A stretch of DNA of 10,724 nucleotides from Draconibacterium sp. (GTDB lineage Bacteria > Bacteroidota > Bacteroidia > Bacteroidales > Prolixibacteraceae), in contig JAUVDE010000074.1 of NCBI GenBank assembly GCA_030595485.1, positions 1 through 10,724 on the forward strand. Direction: 5' to 3'. Made by a program: the position numbers and the translations under genes. Position 1 is the first letter of the stretch. Each line of letters starts with the position of its first letter. Below the pieces are notes generated by a model. That model saw only the letters and a program-made list of their open reading frames with translations, was not told the origin of the DNA and ran no database searches. Positions 1 to 6,314 of this stretch are shown piece by piece.

Positions 1-301
1 GAATATAATCGGCTGCTGAAAAACGAATGGCTTTTATGGCATAATTGTCGTAGGCGGTAACAAATATTACTTCAAAGTTTATTTCCGAGAAATATTCTAA
101 CAGTTGAAAACCATTGGCTTTGGGCATCTCAATATCAAGAAAAACCAAATCGGGTGCTTTTTTTTGAATCATAGTAATAGCACCTTCAACCGAGTCCGTT
201 TCTCCTAAAACCTGCACATCTGGGCAATATTCAGCAAGAATCCCTGCAAGGTTTTCACGTCCGTGTTTTTCGTCGTCTACTATTATCGATTTAATTTTCA
301 T
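1..301 (-). CDS. LytTR-type response regulator, receiver domain only (gene continues beyond window start)
   Basis: The reverse strand reads open from an ATG at 301 to the window edge, giving 100 residues of a CheY-like receiver domain. Visible features are the acidic pair D9/D10 after a hydrophobic first strand, the phosphoacceptor D56 in the motif VFLDIEMP, T82 in FVTAYD, and the segment YAIKAIRFSAADYI, which is typical of LytR/AlgR regulators. The C-terminal DNA-binding domain lies outside the window, so the LytTR assignment rests on receiver style and on the LytS-type kinase encoded upstream. It should accept phosphate from that kinase and act as a transcription factor in the cytoplasm. 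The kinase gene and this gene are separated by a GxxExxY gene and repeat copies. The leader between the repeat edge (310) and the ATG is only 8 nt, with no clear Shine-Dalgarno site. Confidence 0.9.
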   Translation of the reverse strand, partial: MKIKSIIVDDEKHGRENLAGILAEYCPDVQVLGETDSVEGAITMIQKKAPDLVFLDIEMPKANGFQLLEYFSEINFEVIFVTAYDNYAIKAIRFSAADYI

Positions 302-309
302 TTGAAAAA

Positions 310-350
310 GTTCACGCAAAGTTCGCAGAGATTTCGCAAAGAGTGCAAAT
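310..350. repeat. CGCAAAG-rich repeat, copy A (left half only)
   Basis: The segment opens with gttcacgcaaag and continues with a tttcgcaaagag block, matching the left arms of the copies at 775-858 and 3987-4072. The right arm found in those copies is absent. Here the sequence passes directly into the 3' end of the GxxExxY gene, whose stop codon is 4 nt away. The other edge is 8 nt from the response-regulator start codon, so this repeat supplies nearly all of the regulator's upstream leader. Confidence 0.8.
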
Positions 351-354
351 AATT

Positions 355-732
355 TTATAAGTTGTTTACTATTCTGTGAATTCCTTTTGTCAAGGTATTA
401 GAATTGAAATTGATTAAAAGTCCGAGTTTAATCCCAGACAAACGCAGATAAGTTAAGGTTTGCGCATAATGTACCGGAGCTAAAGTTTCTACTGATTTCA
501 CTTCAATTAGTATTTTATTATTTACGATCAAATCAATCCGGTAGCCAACATCTTGCTTCACCTCTTTATAAATAAATGGTCTGGGAACCTGTTGTTTTAC
601 ATCAAATCCCATTTCTCTTAATTCAAAAGCCAAGGCATTTTCGTAGCATGATTCCAATAAGCCCGGGCCAACAGTTTTATGAAGTTCAATTGCCGCACCT
701 ATTATTTTGTAGGAAAGGTCGTTTTCGTTCAT
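355..732 (-). CDS. GxxExxY family protein (PD-(D/E)XK nuclease-like fold, function unknown)
   Basis: This 125-aa protein is full length for the GxxExxY family. The name motif is at G24-L-L-E27-S-C-Y30. It is followed by a nuclease-like core: D67 in RIDLIV, then E77-V-K79 in ILIEVKS (the D...ExK pattern), then Q91 and a YLRLSG...GLLINFN ending typical of the family. The family resembles PD-(D/E)XK nucleases, but its cellular role is unknown; a nucleic-acid role is inference from fold only. There is no signal peptide, so it should be cytoplasmic. It lies between a sensor kinase gene and its presumed response-regulator gene and is bracketed by CGCAAAG-type repeats (310-350 and 775-858). That placement suggests later insertion rather than a part in signalling. 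No promoter of its own is evident in the 42 nt between repeat B and the ATG. Confidence 0.9.
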   Translation of the reverse strand: MNENDLSYKIIGAAIELHKTVGPGLLESCYENALAFELREMGFDVKQQVPRPFIYKEVKQDVGYRIDLIVNNKILIEVKSVETLAPVHYAQTLTYLRLSGIKLGLLINFNSNTLTKGIHRIVNNL

Positions 733-774
733 CGTTTGTGAGTTTTAAAGTTTACAAGTTATGTAAAAAAGAAT

Positions 775-858
775 GTTCACGCAAAGGGCGCTAAGGTTTC
801 GCAAAGAGAACAAATAGATTTTTGCGAACTTTGCGCTTCTCTTTTTCTTTGCGTGAAC
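775..858. repeat. CGCAAAG-rich inverted repeat, copy B (complete hairpin)
   Basis: The ends form a perfect 12-bp inverted repeat: gttcacgcaaag at 775-786 pairs with ctttgcgtgaac at 847-858. Inside it, 788-795 pairs with 829-836 with one mismatch, and ttcgcaaa at 798-805 pairs with tttgcgaa at 821-828. The right arm carries a bulge of about 10 nt (837-846). The whole unit can fold on either strand into a long interrupted hairpin. It sits between the kinase stop (4 nt from the edge) and the GxxExxY start. There is no T-tract, so it is not a standard intrinsic terminator; a role in mRNA 3'-end protection or as a mobile REP-like unit is inference. Confidence 0.88.
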
Positions 859-862
859 CTCT

Positions 863-3800
863 TCAACTTTCTTCCGGGATTACAATCTCAACCCGGGTTC
901 CTTCTTTCAAATCCACTATTTCCAAACTATATTTTTCGCCTTGTTTTTCCTGAAGGATTTCAAGTCGCTCTTTCATAAGCTTGGTGCCTTTACCATTTTT
1001 AGCTTTGGCTATTTCTTTTGCTGCTGCGCGGCCAATTCCATTGTCTTCAATACCAATATTTATTCCCAAATCAGACTTTAATATTTCGATTTTTAATCGT
1101 TTATAACCCTCTTTACTTTGCAAACCGTGAATTACTGCATTTTCGACAAAAGGCTGTAAAAGCATGCTTGGAACCAAAGTGTTGTGGCTGTCAATTTCTT
1201 CGGAAACAGAAAGTACAAACTCAAAATCGAAACGCAATTTTTCAAGATTTAAATACTGTTCTATCATTTCCAGTTCTTCGGCCAGCGACACTTCTTCTTT
1301 TTCAGAGTTGTTTAGCACTTTTCGTATTAGCCCGGCAAAATCGGCTAAATACAAATGGGCCTCGCGGCCCTTGTTTTGCTGAACCAGGTTTTGCACCGAG
1401 TTCAAAGCATTAAAAAGAAAATGGGGATTCATTTGCGACCGGATTGCCGTTAGTTCCAGCTCTCGGAGTTTCCGATGTTGTTCTTCCTTACGAAAGCGCT
1501 GCCGAACCCGCCATTTCCAAATGGTTAAACCTATAATTAGTGCGCATAGGATTGATCCTAATAGTATAATTATGAGTTGCAGTTGACTTTTATTTAGTTC
1601 TTTTTTTTTAGGTGGTTGCAAACTTTGTTTAGCAAAATTTTTTGCATCAAGTGGATTGCTGGCAAAAGCAAAACGAATACCATTTTTATCGTAAACAATG
1701 AAATGCCTGTAATCCTTCTTAAAAATACTCTTTAACTCTTTTTCGGTATTGATAAAAAATAATTGATTGGCCACGGGTTCGGCACGTTCCATGTAATCTG
1801 TCCACTCCTGAAAGTTACTGCCCTCCATAATCATTACAAAATTGATGGCAGGATTTTCATTTGCCAAATCATCGAAATAATACCGTTCGGTTCCCCAATT
1901 TTGTACAACATAAAAAACTGTTGGTTTTTCACCAAAAAAACTCTTTAAATAAACTTGTTCTCCTTTATCATTAAAAAACTTGTTGGGTGGAATATAATCA
2001 CTGCTCTCCCAATTATTATGGGTAGTATTCAAACTTTTCAGGGCATCAACAAACTCCAGATTGTTGCATAAGCGCATTGCTAAATCGGAGTATTCATCAG
2101 CCTTTTGTATTAAAAGCTGATTATTTTTTGAGAGCTGATTATTAATGTGCGTTTTATGATACTGAATAAATTTTGCAACACTTGAATAATAAGCATGTCC
2201 GCTTAAAATAACTTTTAACAGCTCTAAATTCAAATAAGAACTAGGATATAGAATACCCGAAGAAAGCACAATAAAGTAATCCAATTCTATTTTATGAAGC
2301 TTTTGAGTTTGAACGGTTTTCTCTAGTTGAGATGCTAAGTAAACGCCCGCCATTATGCGAGAATAAATTCCAAATTCGTTATACAGTTCATTTATTGAAT
2401 TGTTTTCTATATACCTCTGCAAAAATTGAATATCAACCTTTTCATAATCTTTAAAATATGGTCTTGCAAACGCATCGTTTAGATAAGTTTCTTTTTGCCT
2501 GCTATATAACAAAGATCCAGAGAAGAACTGAGCTTTCATTTCTTTTTCAATAAACTCAAAGGCTGTTTCATCAATTTCATTCTTAAATGCTTCTGAAAAG
2601 GAATCGAAATCTTTTAATGCCACTTCAAAATCGGCATAATCAACTTTATGGTTCATGTTTTGCCAAAAAGTAGTTTCTAAATTAAGATTGTTAACAAGCT
2701 TATGTTTTTTTCGAAATTCACAAAGCATTTTTGCTGCATTGCTAAAATCTCCCTCAAACTCAACATTCTCAAGAAATGTTTCTCCACCATCATTTAATTC
2801 AATTCTACTACCAGGTTCTGCATAAATTAAGAATATTGGAAGTTCGCGCGACTGATTCGTATTACCAAACTGTAACATCACAATACCCGGGTGATTTAAT
2901 TCAGTTTCAATTTGGAAAGTGTTATTCTCATCCAGAAAAACTGATTCCTGATGTAGCTCGGTGCCATATGGATTTTTCAAAACAGCAAGTGTTACTTTTT
3001 TATATTTCGGATTTTCAATTTTTCCTGAGATGGTAAAACGGTTTTCTGAAATATTCTTCTGGCGTAGTAAGCGGATATCATTCTCGTGGTAAAAACGCTT
3101 ATCAGGATTCCTTGCTGCCCAACCATTTTGTTTTGTTGAATCTATTTCAATTCGGTTATAGTTCTTCAGGTAGTATTCTTTTAGGTGGCTTAAAATATTT
3201 AACGAATATAATCCGGGGGTTTTATCCCAACGTTTTGCACTGATATTTCCAAAAGAATCTTTTACAATAACTTTCGTTTTAAATTCTTCAGTATTATTTA
3301 TCTCAGGTTCAGAGTCCATCGAAATCCGGTAAATGGAATTCAGTCGTTTTGTTATTTCAGGTATACCTTTTTCGTTAAATTCGGTAGTGTAACGGTCAAT
3401 ACCTTTTTTATCAAATTCCTTTCGCTTAAGAATTTCCCGAACTTTTAATAAAACATCTGCTCTATTATACAGTTTAACCTCACTTGTTGCATAATCAAAT
3501 TCGAATTGAAATTCAATATCACAGATCAACTCCTCGTAATAATTATCGTAACGTTTCCCGAAATAAGTATCCTCTAAATAGGGATACATGTAATCGATAG
3601 TTTCAATGGGTTTTCTCAGTGGCTTATCTGCTTTGTTTTGAATAACCACAACCTGCAGTAACTCTTTATTCTCGGACTGAACATTGGAGAATTTTATGTG
3701 TAAAGTTTTCTGTTTTCTTAACTCAGATAATTTTAGACCGTCGTCGTTTGCAATGTATTGCAAATCGGTAAACTGATAGAAATACTCCTTCCCATTTTCG

Positions 3801-3892
3801 GGATGCAAAAGTATGGGTTCGATTTGAGCGAAACCCACAAAACAATTTACTAATAAAAAACAGGATATAATTAATAATGTCTTCATAGCCAT
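863..3892 (-). CDS. LytS-type sensor histidine kinase with DUF4369/TlpA-like ectodomain
   Basis: The product has 1009 aa. Order of parts: signal peptide (about 1-23, ending FAQ); a periplasmic region of about 260 residues not recognised; a DUF4369-like beta domain (about 284-385, starting RFTISGKIEN); a mainly helical stretch; a thioredoxin/TlpA-like domain (about 635-765); one membrane helix (about 771-792); then a His_kinase (PF06580-type) domain with H824 in QMNPHFLFNALNS. The ATPase N-box has N918 in LQPFVENAVIHG, followed by the G-box EDNGIGR and a GKGTKLMKERL segment. It should autophosphorylate in the cytoplasm and pass phosphate to the regulator at 301-1. In the TlpA-like part the WCxxC site reads NWGTERYY (665-672), so no redox chemistry is expected there. 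The ATG at 3886 (starting MKTLLII) is an equally good start. A likely LytTR operator lies upstream at 3947-3979. Confidence 0.93.
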   Translation of the reverse strand: MAMKTLLIISCFLLVNCFVGFAQIEPILLHPENGKEYFYQFTDLQYIANDDGLKLSELRKQKTLHIKFSNVQSENKELLQVVVIQNKADKPLRKPIETIDYMYPYLEDTYFGKRYDNYYEELICDIEFQFEFDYATSEVKLYNRADVLLKVREILKRKEFDKKGIDRYTTEFNEKGIPEITKRLNSIYRISMDSEPEINNTEEFKTKVIVKDSFGNISAKRWDKTPGLYSLNILSHLKEYYLKNYNRIEIDSTKQNGWAARNPDKRFYHENDIRLLRQKNISENRFTISGKIENPKYKKVTLAVLKNPYGTELHQESVFLDENNTFQIETELNHPGIVMLQFGNTNQSRELPIFLIYAEPGSRIELNDGGETFLENVEFEGDFSNAAKMLCEFRKKHKLVNNLNLETTFWQNMNHKVDYADFEVALKDFDSFSEAFKNEIDETAFEFIEKEMKAQFFSGSLLYSRQKETYLNDAFARPYFKDYEKVDIQFLQRYIENNSINELYNEFGIYSRIMAGVYLASQLEKTVQTQKLHKIELDYFIVLSSGILYPSSYLNLELLKVILSGHAYYSSVAKFIQYHKTHINNQLSKNNQLLIQKADEYSDLAMRLCNNLEFVDALKSLNTTHNNWESSDYIPPNKFFNDKGEQVYLKSFFGEKPTVFYVVQNWGTERYYFDDLANENPAINFVMIMEGSNFQEWTDYMERAEPVANQLFFINTEKELKSIFKKDYRHFIVYDKNGIRFAFASNPLDAKNFAKQSLQPPKKKELNKSQLQLIIILLGSILCALIIGLTIWKWRVRQRFRKEEQHRKLRELELTAIRSQMNPHFLFNALNSVQNLVQQNKGREAHLYLADFAGLIRKVLNNSEKEEVSLAEELEMIEQYLNLEKLRFDFEFVLSVSEEIDSHNTLVPSMLLQPFVENAVIHGLQSKEGYKRLKIEILKSDLGINIGIEDNGIGRAAAKEIAKAKNGKGTKLMKERLEILQEKQGEKYSLEIVDLKEGTRVEIVIPEES

Positions 3893-3946
3893 TGAAAATT
3901 GGTTAACTCAAATGTGGGGTGAATAATCCGAAATAAAAAGGGGCAT

Positions 3947-3979
3947 TTATTTAACGGTTGAGTTTACTTATTTAACGGT
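3947..3979 (-). promoter_or_regulatory. Predicted LytTR response-regulator operator upstream of the kinase gene
   Basis: On the minus strand the 12-mer ACCGTTAAATAA occurs twice with no mismatch, at 3979-3968 and 3958-3947, start to start exactly 21 bp (two helical turns). The published LytTR pattern is a pair of direct repeats [TA][AC][CA]GTTN[AG][TG] separated by 12-13 bp. Each copy fits 8 of 9 positions (the last base is A), and the 12-bp spacing of the 9-mers is right. The proximal copy ends 54 nt before the kinase ATG. A -7-like box, CACATTTG at 3916-3909 (Bacteroidota consensus TAnnTTTG), would put the operator just upstream of the promoter, a position typical of activation. Confidence 0.7.
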
Positions 3980-3986
3980 AGCAAAA

Positions 3987-4072
3987 GTTCACGCAGAGGG
4001 CGCAGAGATTTCGCAAAGAAGACAGAGAATAATTCTTAGCGAGCTTTGCGCTCCTTCTTTGCTTTGCATGAA
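3987..4072. repeat. CGCAAAG-rich inverted repeat, copy C
   Basis: The left arm gttcacgcagagg and the block tttcgcaaagaa match copy B, and the right arm gagctttgcgctccttcttt then ctttgcatgaa matches the right arm of B with several substitutions. The outer arms (3987-3998 with about 4062-4072) still pair, with mismatches, so this copy looks more decayed than B. It begins 7 bp beyond the predicted LytTR operator and ends 4 nt from the ompH-like stop codon, so it sits in the 3' untranslated region of that gene. Confidence 0.85.
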
Positions 4073-4076
4073 ATTC

Positions 4077-4595
4077 CTATTTTTTCTGGACTTTTTCCAA
4101 TACCAAAGCAGTAATATCCTCACTTTCGGGGGAGATATAAGCGACTGAACCATTGCTAACATCTAATATGTAGGTGAAATTATCGTAGCCTGCTACGTTG
4201 GAAATTTCCTGGTTAATATCCTTATAAATAGGTTGAATGAGCTCCATGTTACGTTGCTGCATTTGTTGCTGAGCCCTTTGGTTGTAGTTTTGAACTTTTT
4301 GCGCCAGTTCAATTATTTCTGCTTGTTTGGTTTCTTTTACAAAAGCGGAATAACTGGCACTTTCGGCTTCAAAAATTTTCAATTTCTTTTCGTGTTCAGC
4401 CATCATTTCGTCGTAAATTTGCTGCATGTCGGTCTGCTCTTGTTCCAGCACAGCACGAACACTATCCATTTCGGGGTGTTTCTGTACCAACTCCTGAACA
4501 TTTACATGGCCTATTTTTAAAGGGTTTTGGGCGGTAACATTATAAGTAAAACCTAAAAACACAAGGATAAAAAAAGGTAGAATTTTAAACTTCAT
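4077..4595 (-). CDS. OmpH/Skp family periplasmic chaperone-like protein
   Basis: This 172-aa protein has a signal peptide (about 1-22, cleaved before Q23). The mature start PLKIGHVNVQELVQKHPEMD is the typical strand-helix opening of the OmpH/Skp family (PF03938). The middle (about 45-125) is a Gln/Glu/Lys-rich helical region with coiled-coil character, which in Skp forms the tentacles that hold unfolded outer-membrane proteins. The end, FTYILDVSNGSVAYISPESEDIT, is the usual C-terminal beta element. Length fits the family. It should act in the periplasm in outer-membrane protein delivery. Bacteroidota often carry several copies, so it may not be the main Skp. It is separated from the gene upstream by an intrinsic terminator and must have its own promoter in 4596-4746, though none matches the consensus well. 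Repeat C follows its stop. Confidence 0.9.
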   Translation of the reverse strand: MKFKILPFFILVFLGFTYNVTAQNPLKIGHVNVQELVQKHPEMDSVRAVLEQEQTDMQQIYDEMMAEHEKKLKIFEAESASYSAFVKETKQAEIIELAQKVQNYNQRAQQQMQQRNMELIQPIYKDINQEISNVAGYDNFTYILDVSNGSVAYISPESEDITALVLEKVQKK

Positions 4596-4746
4596 AATGG
4601 TTTGATTTTGGATTTATACAAAGTTCAAACAATTAAATGCCACATTTATTTAAACGATGTTAAAACACTATACTTCAGAAGTTAAGATTCTACAATTCAC
4701 CCATCAACTCTATTAAATTAGCTTACAATTCTTAAAAAACGATCAC

Positions 4747-4771
4747 AAAAAAGGGCGGAAAAACCGCCCTT
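4747..4771 (-). terminator. Intrinsic terminator after the LolA-like gene
   Basis: A perfect 8-bp stem, aagggcgg (4751-4758) with ccgccctt (4764-4771), closes a 5-nt loop. Read on the minus strand, the hairpin runs directly into a short T-tract (complement of the A run at 4747-4752). It begins 22 nt after the stop codon of the LolA-like gene. On the plus strand a T7 run follows after a 6-nt gap, so some bidirectional activity is possible, although no plus-strand gene ends here. Confidence 0.88.
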
Positions 4772-4793
4772 GAATATTTTTTTATAGATAAAA

Positions 4794-5492
4794 CTAGTTA
4801 GCTGGTTTAGCAAAAACCGAGTCGTCAATTTTCTCGTTCAATTTTATTTCATCCATCGTTGTTGTCATCGTACCCATCGGCATTGAAGCTTCAATTTTCT
4901 TCGGCATCTTCATTCCATCTATATCCTGGTATTCTGTAAATTTCGTTTCAACATCCATTTGCTGTCCCATCGCTTCAACTTTAGCCTTAACTTTCGAAAT
5001 TAAATAAGAAGAAGCATCGATAAAATAGGTTTTATACGTGCCGTCTTTTAGGGTAAGTTTAATTTTATGAGAATCGCCTTCTTTGCCTAAATATTCTGCC
5101 GTACTTCCTTTTTTGGCGTAATTATACAATTCGCCTTCCATATCGGTTTGCGACATTTGTTGTTTCAACTCATCTCCGCTTAATTCCTTAACTCCGGAAC
5201 CCATTGCAGGATTAACCATCCAGCCTTTTTGTCCATCAAAAGCAGCTGTTGTTTTCTGCCCCATCATTTCAACATCAACTCTGAATTTATTGGGTTTTTT
5301 AATTTTCATGGTCATTGGCATTTCCATTCCCATCATGCTCATTTTAGCTTTAATATTGAATGTTTTTACATCGGCCATTTTCTCAACACCCGTAGCGTCA
5401 TAGTGTTTTTCTAAGATTTTTTCTAATGATTGTGCTTGTACACCAATAAATGCAATTAGCATTAGGGTGGTTAAAATAAAGGTACGTTTCAT
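4794..5492 (-). CDS. LolA-like outer membrane lipoprotein-sorting family protein, Met-rich
   Basis: This 232-aa protein has a signal peptide (about 1-20, VQA then Q). The mature part follows the pattern of the Bacteroidota LolA-like family (COG2834-type): LEKILEKHYDATGVEK at the start, then alternating beta strands, with KPNKFRVDVEM, AFDGQKGWMVNP and GTYKTYFIDASSYLISK as recognisable strands. LolA-fold proteins bind lipid or lipoprotein acyl chains in a half-barrel, so a periplasmic lipid-handling role is likely, but the cargo is unknown. Methionine makes up about a tenth of the residues, with seven in residues 51-62. A good terminator follows. The promoter is probably in the 75-nt gap upstream. 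It is not close enough to canonical LolA to name it lolA. Confidence 0.82.
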   Translation of the reverse strand: MKRTFILTTLMLIAFIGVQAQSLEKILEKHYDATGVEKMADVKTFNIKAKMSMMGMEMPMTMKIKKPNKFRVDVEMMGQKTTAAFDGQKGWMVNPAMGSGVKELSGDELKQQMSQTDMEGELYNYAKKGSTAEYLGKEGDSHKIKLTLKDGTYKTYFIDASSYLISKVKAKVEAMGQQMDVETKFTEYQDIDGMKMPKKIEASMPMGTMTTTMDEIKLNEKIDDSVFAKPAN

Positions 5493-5535
5493 TTTGTATT
5501 TTTTAATTGATTTTTAAATTGGTCTCAGCAATTTA

Positions 5536-5560
5536 CAAATATTACAGGGTAAACAACAAA
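5536..5560 (-). promoter_or_regulatory. Possible promoter of the LolA-like gene
   Basis: On the minus strand TAATATTTG (5544-5536) resembles the Bacteroidota -7 box TAnnTTTG (with the TTTG aligned, only the first base differs), and TTTG at 5560-5557 could be the -33 element. The spacing (about 14 nt) is shorter than usual, so this is a weak call. The box lies 43 nt upstream of the ATG at 5492. Confidence 0.3.
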
Positions 5561-5567
5561 TGTTCTG

Positions 5568-6236
5568 TTAAAAATATATTTCAGCCAGAATATTTTCGTA
5601 CGGAACGCCTTTAGCAATCAGCAAATCGCGTACTTCAACCACCATCAAAGGTTTTCCACAGAGGTAAAATTTCACATCGGGGAAACTATCCAACTCCGAA
5701 AGGTAGCTAGTAACTCTTCCTGTTATTACATCGCACGATGATTCTTGCGAACAACAACGAACGTAGTTATCGCCCAAACCCCATTCCAATTCATCCTCAA
5801 AATAAAACTGATTTAATTGTGCCACACCGTGAATCAGCTTTTTATGAGCATCCATTCCGGAACGAAACATACTGTAAAATGGAGCAATTCCGGTACCCGT
5901 TGCAATCCACCACGATGGTTTAGATGTTCCTAAAAAGGTTCCGTAAGGTTTCGAAACCAGTAGTTTATCTCCCGGAATCATAGCTCCCATTTTAGGGGTT
6001 AAAAAACCATCCTCTTTAATATTAAAGAGAATTCGCACCTCATCTTCGTGATTTCCGCTACAAATACTGTAAATACGTGGAGGATGTTTCGTATCGACAC
6101 CAATTTTAACCACTTGCCCGGGTTGAAACTCAAAGTTTCGTTGAAAAGAAATCACATAAACATCGGGCGAAATTTCTTCGTTATTTATAATTATTTGTTC
6201 AAAAAGTGGCGGTTCTTTTTTTCTTGATTTCGACAT
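5568..6236 (-). CDS. Ferredoxin-NADP reductase-like FAD/NAD(P)H oxidoreductase
   Basis: This 222-aa protein has the two-domain layout of the ferredoxin reductase superfamily. The FAD-binding barrel (about 1-100) has PGQVVKIGV and the flavin motif R54-I-Y-S57. The NAD(P)-binding half has the GTGIAPF loop at 114-120 and C193-G-K-P in FYLCGKP. The C-terminus AEIYF ends in aromatic residues, as expected for residues stacking on the flavin ring. There is no iron-sulfur motif and no signal peptide, so it is a cytoplasmic flavoprotein moving electrons between NAD(P)H and an unidentified partner. Residues 161-168 (CCSQESSC) contain a cysteine cluster of unknown meaning. The gene follows the PHP gene after 78 nt, with a pairing element just before its start codon. 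No T-tract terminator separates the two genes, so co-transcription is likely. Confidence 0.87.
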   Translation of the reverse strand: MSKSRKKEPPLFEQIIINNEEISPDVYVISFQRNFEFQPGQVVKIGVDTKHPPRIYSICSGNHEDEVRILFNIKEDGFLTPKMGAMIPGDKLLVSKPYGTFLGTSKPSWWIATGTGIAPFYSMFRSGMDAHKKLIHGVAQLNQFYFEDELEWGLGDNYVRCCSQESSCDVITGRVTSYLSELDSFPDVKFYLCGKPLMVVEVRDLLIAKGVPYENILAEIYF

Positions 6237-6242
6237 TTAATT

Positions 6243-6312
6243 TCTGTAAGAAATGTATAAATATTTCAAAGTGACGAATAAGAAAACGTCGAGAACAGAG
6301 TTTTCTTACAGA
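6243..6312 (-). promoter_or_regulatory. Inverted-repeat element with alternative pairings between the PHP and flavoprotein genes
   Basis: The arm at 6302-6312 (tttcttacaga) is perfectly complementary to 6243-6253 (tctgtaagaaa), 11 bp. An overlapping part of the same arm, 6300-6308, is also complementary to 6279-6287 over 9 bp with a 12-nt loop. In the minus-strand mRNA the shared arm begins 2 nt after the PHP stop codon, and the distal arm ends 6 nt before the flavoprotein start codon. The two stems cannot form together, and the long one would cover the ribosome-binding region. A regulatory role is inference. Confidence 0.4.
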
Positions 6313-6314
6313 CA

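Noticed and set aside
576..794. Plus-strand open frame running into repeat B
   Set aside because: It is antisense to the GxxExxY gene and ends in translated repeat sequence, a common source of false genes.
775..858. Repeat B as a standard intrinsic terminator for the kinase gene
   Set aside because: On the minus strand the hairpin is not followed by a T-tract; the stem is long and interrupted, unlike the clear terminator at 4747-4771.
1018..1413. 131-codon plus-strand open frame inside the kinase gene
   Set aside because: It lies opposite the well-conserved histidine kinase and ATPase motifs and has low-complexity, non-protein-like content; a shadow frame.
3892..3914. Lipoprotein signal for the kinase (LLVNC)
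   Set aside because: Asparagine before the cysteine is a poor lipobox, and a normal FAQ cleavage site follows.
310..4072. CGCAAAG repeats as a CRISPR array or as insertion-sequence ends
   Set aside because: Copies are irregularly spaced with genes between them, have no spacer-length pattern, and no transposase or target duplication is visible.
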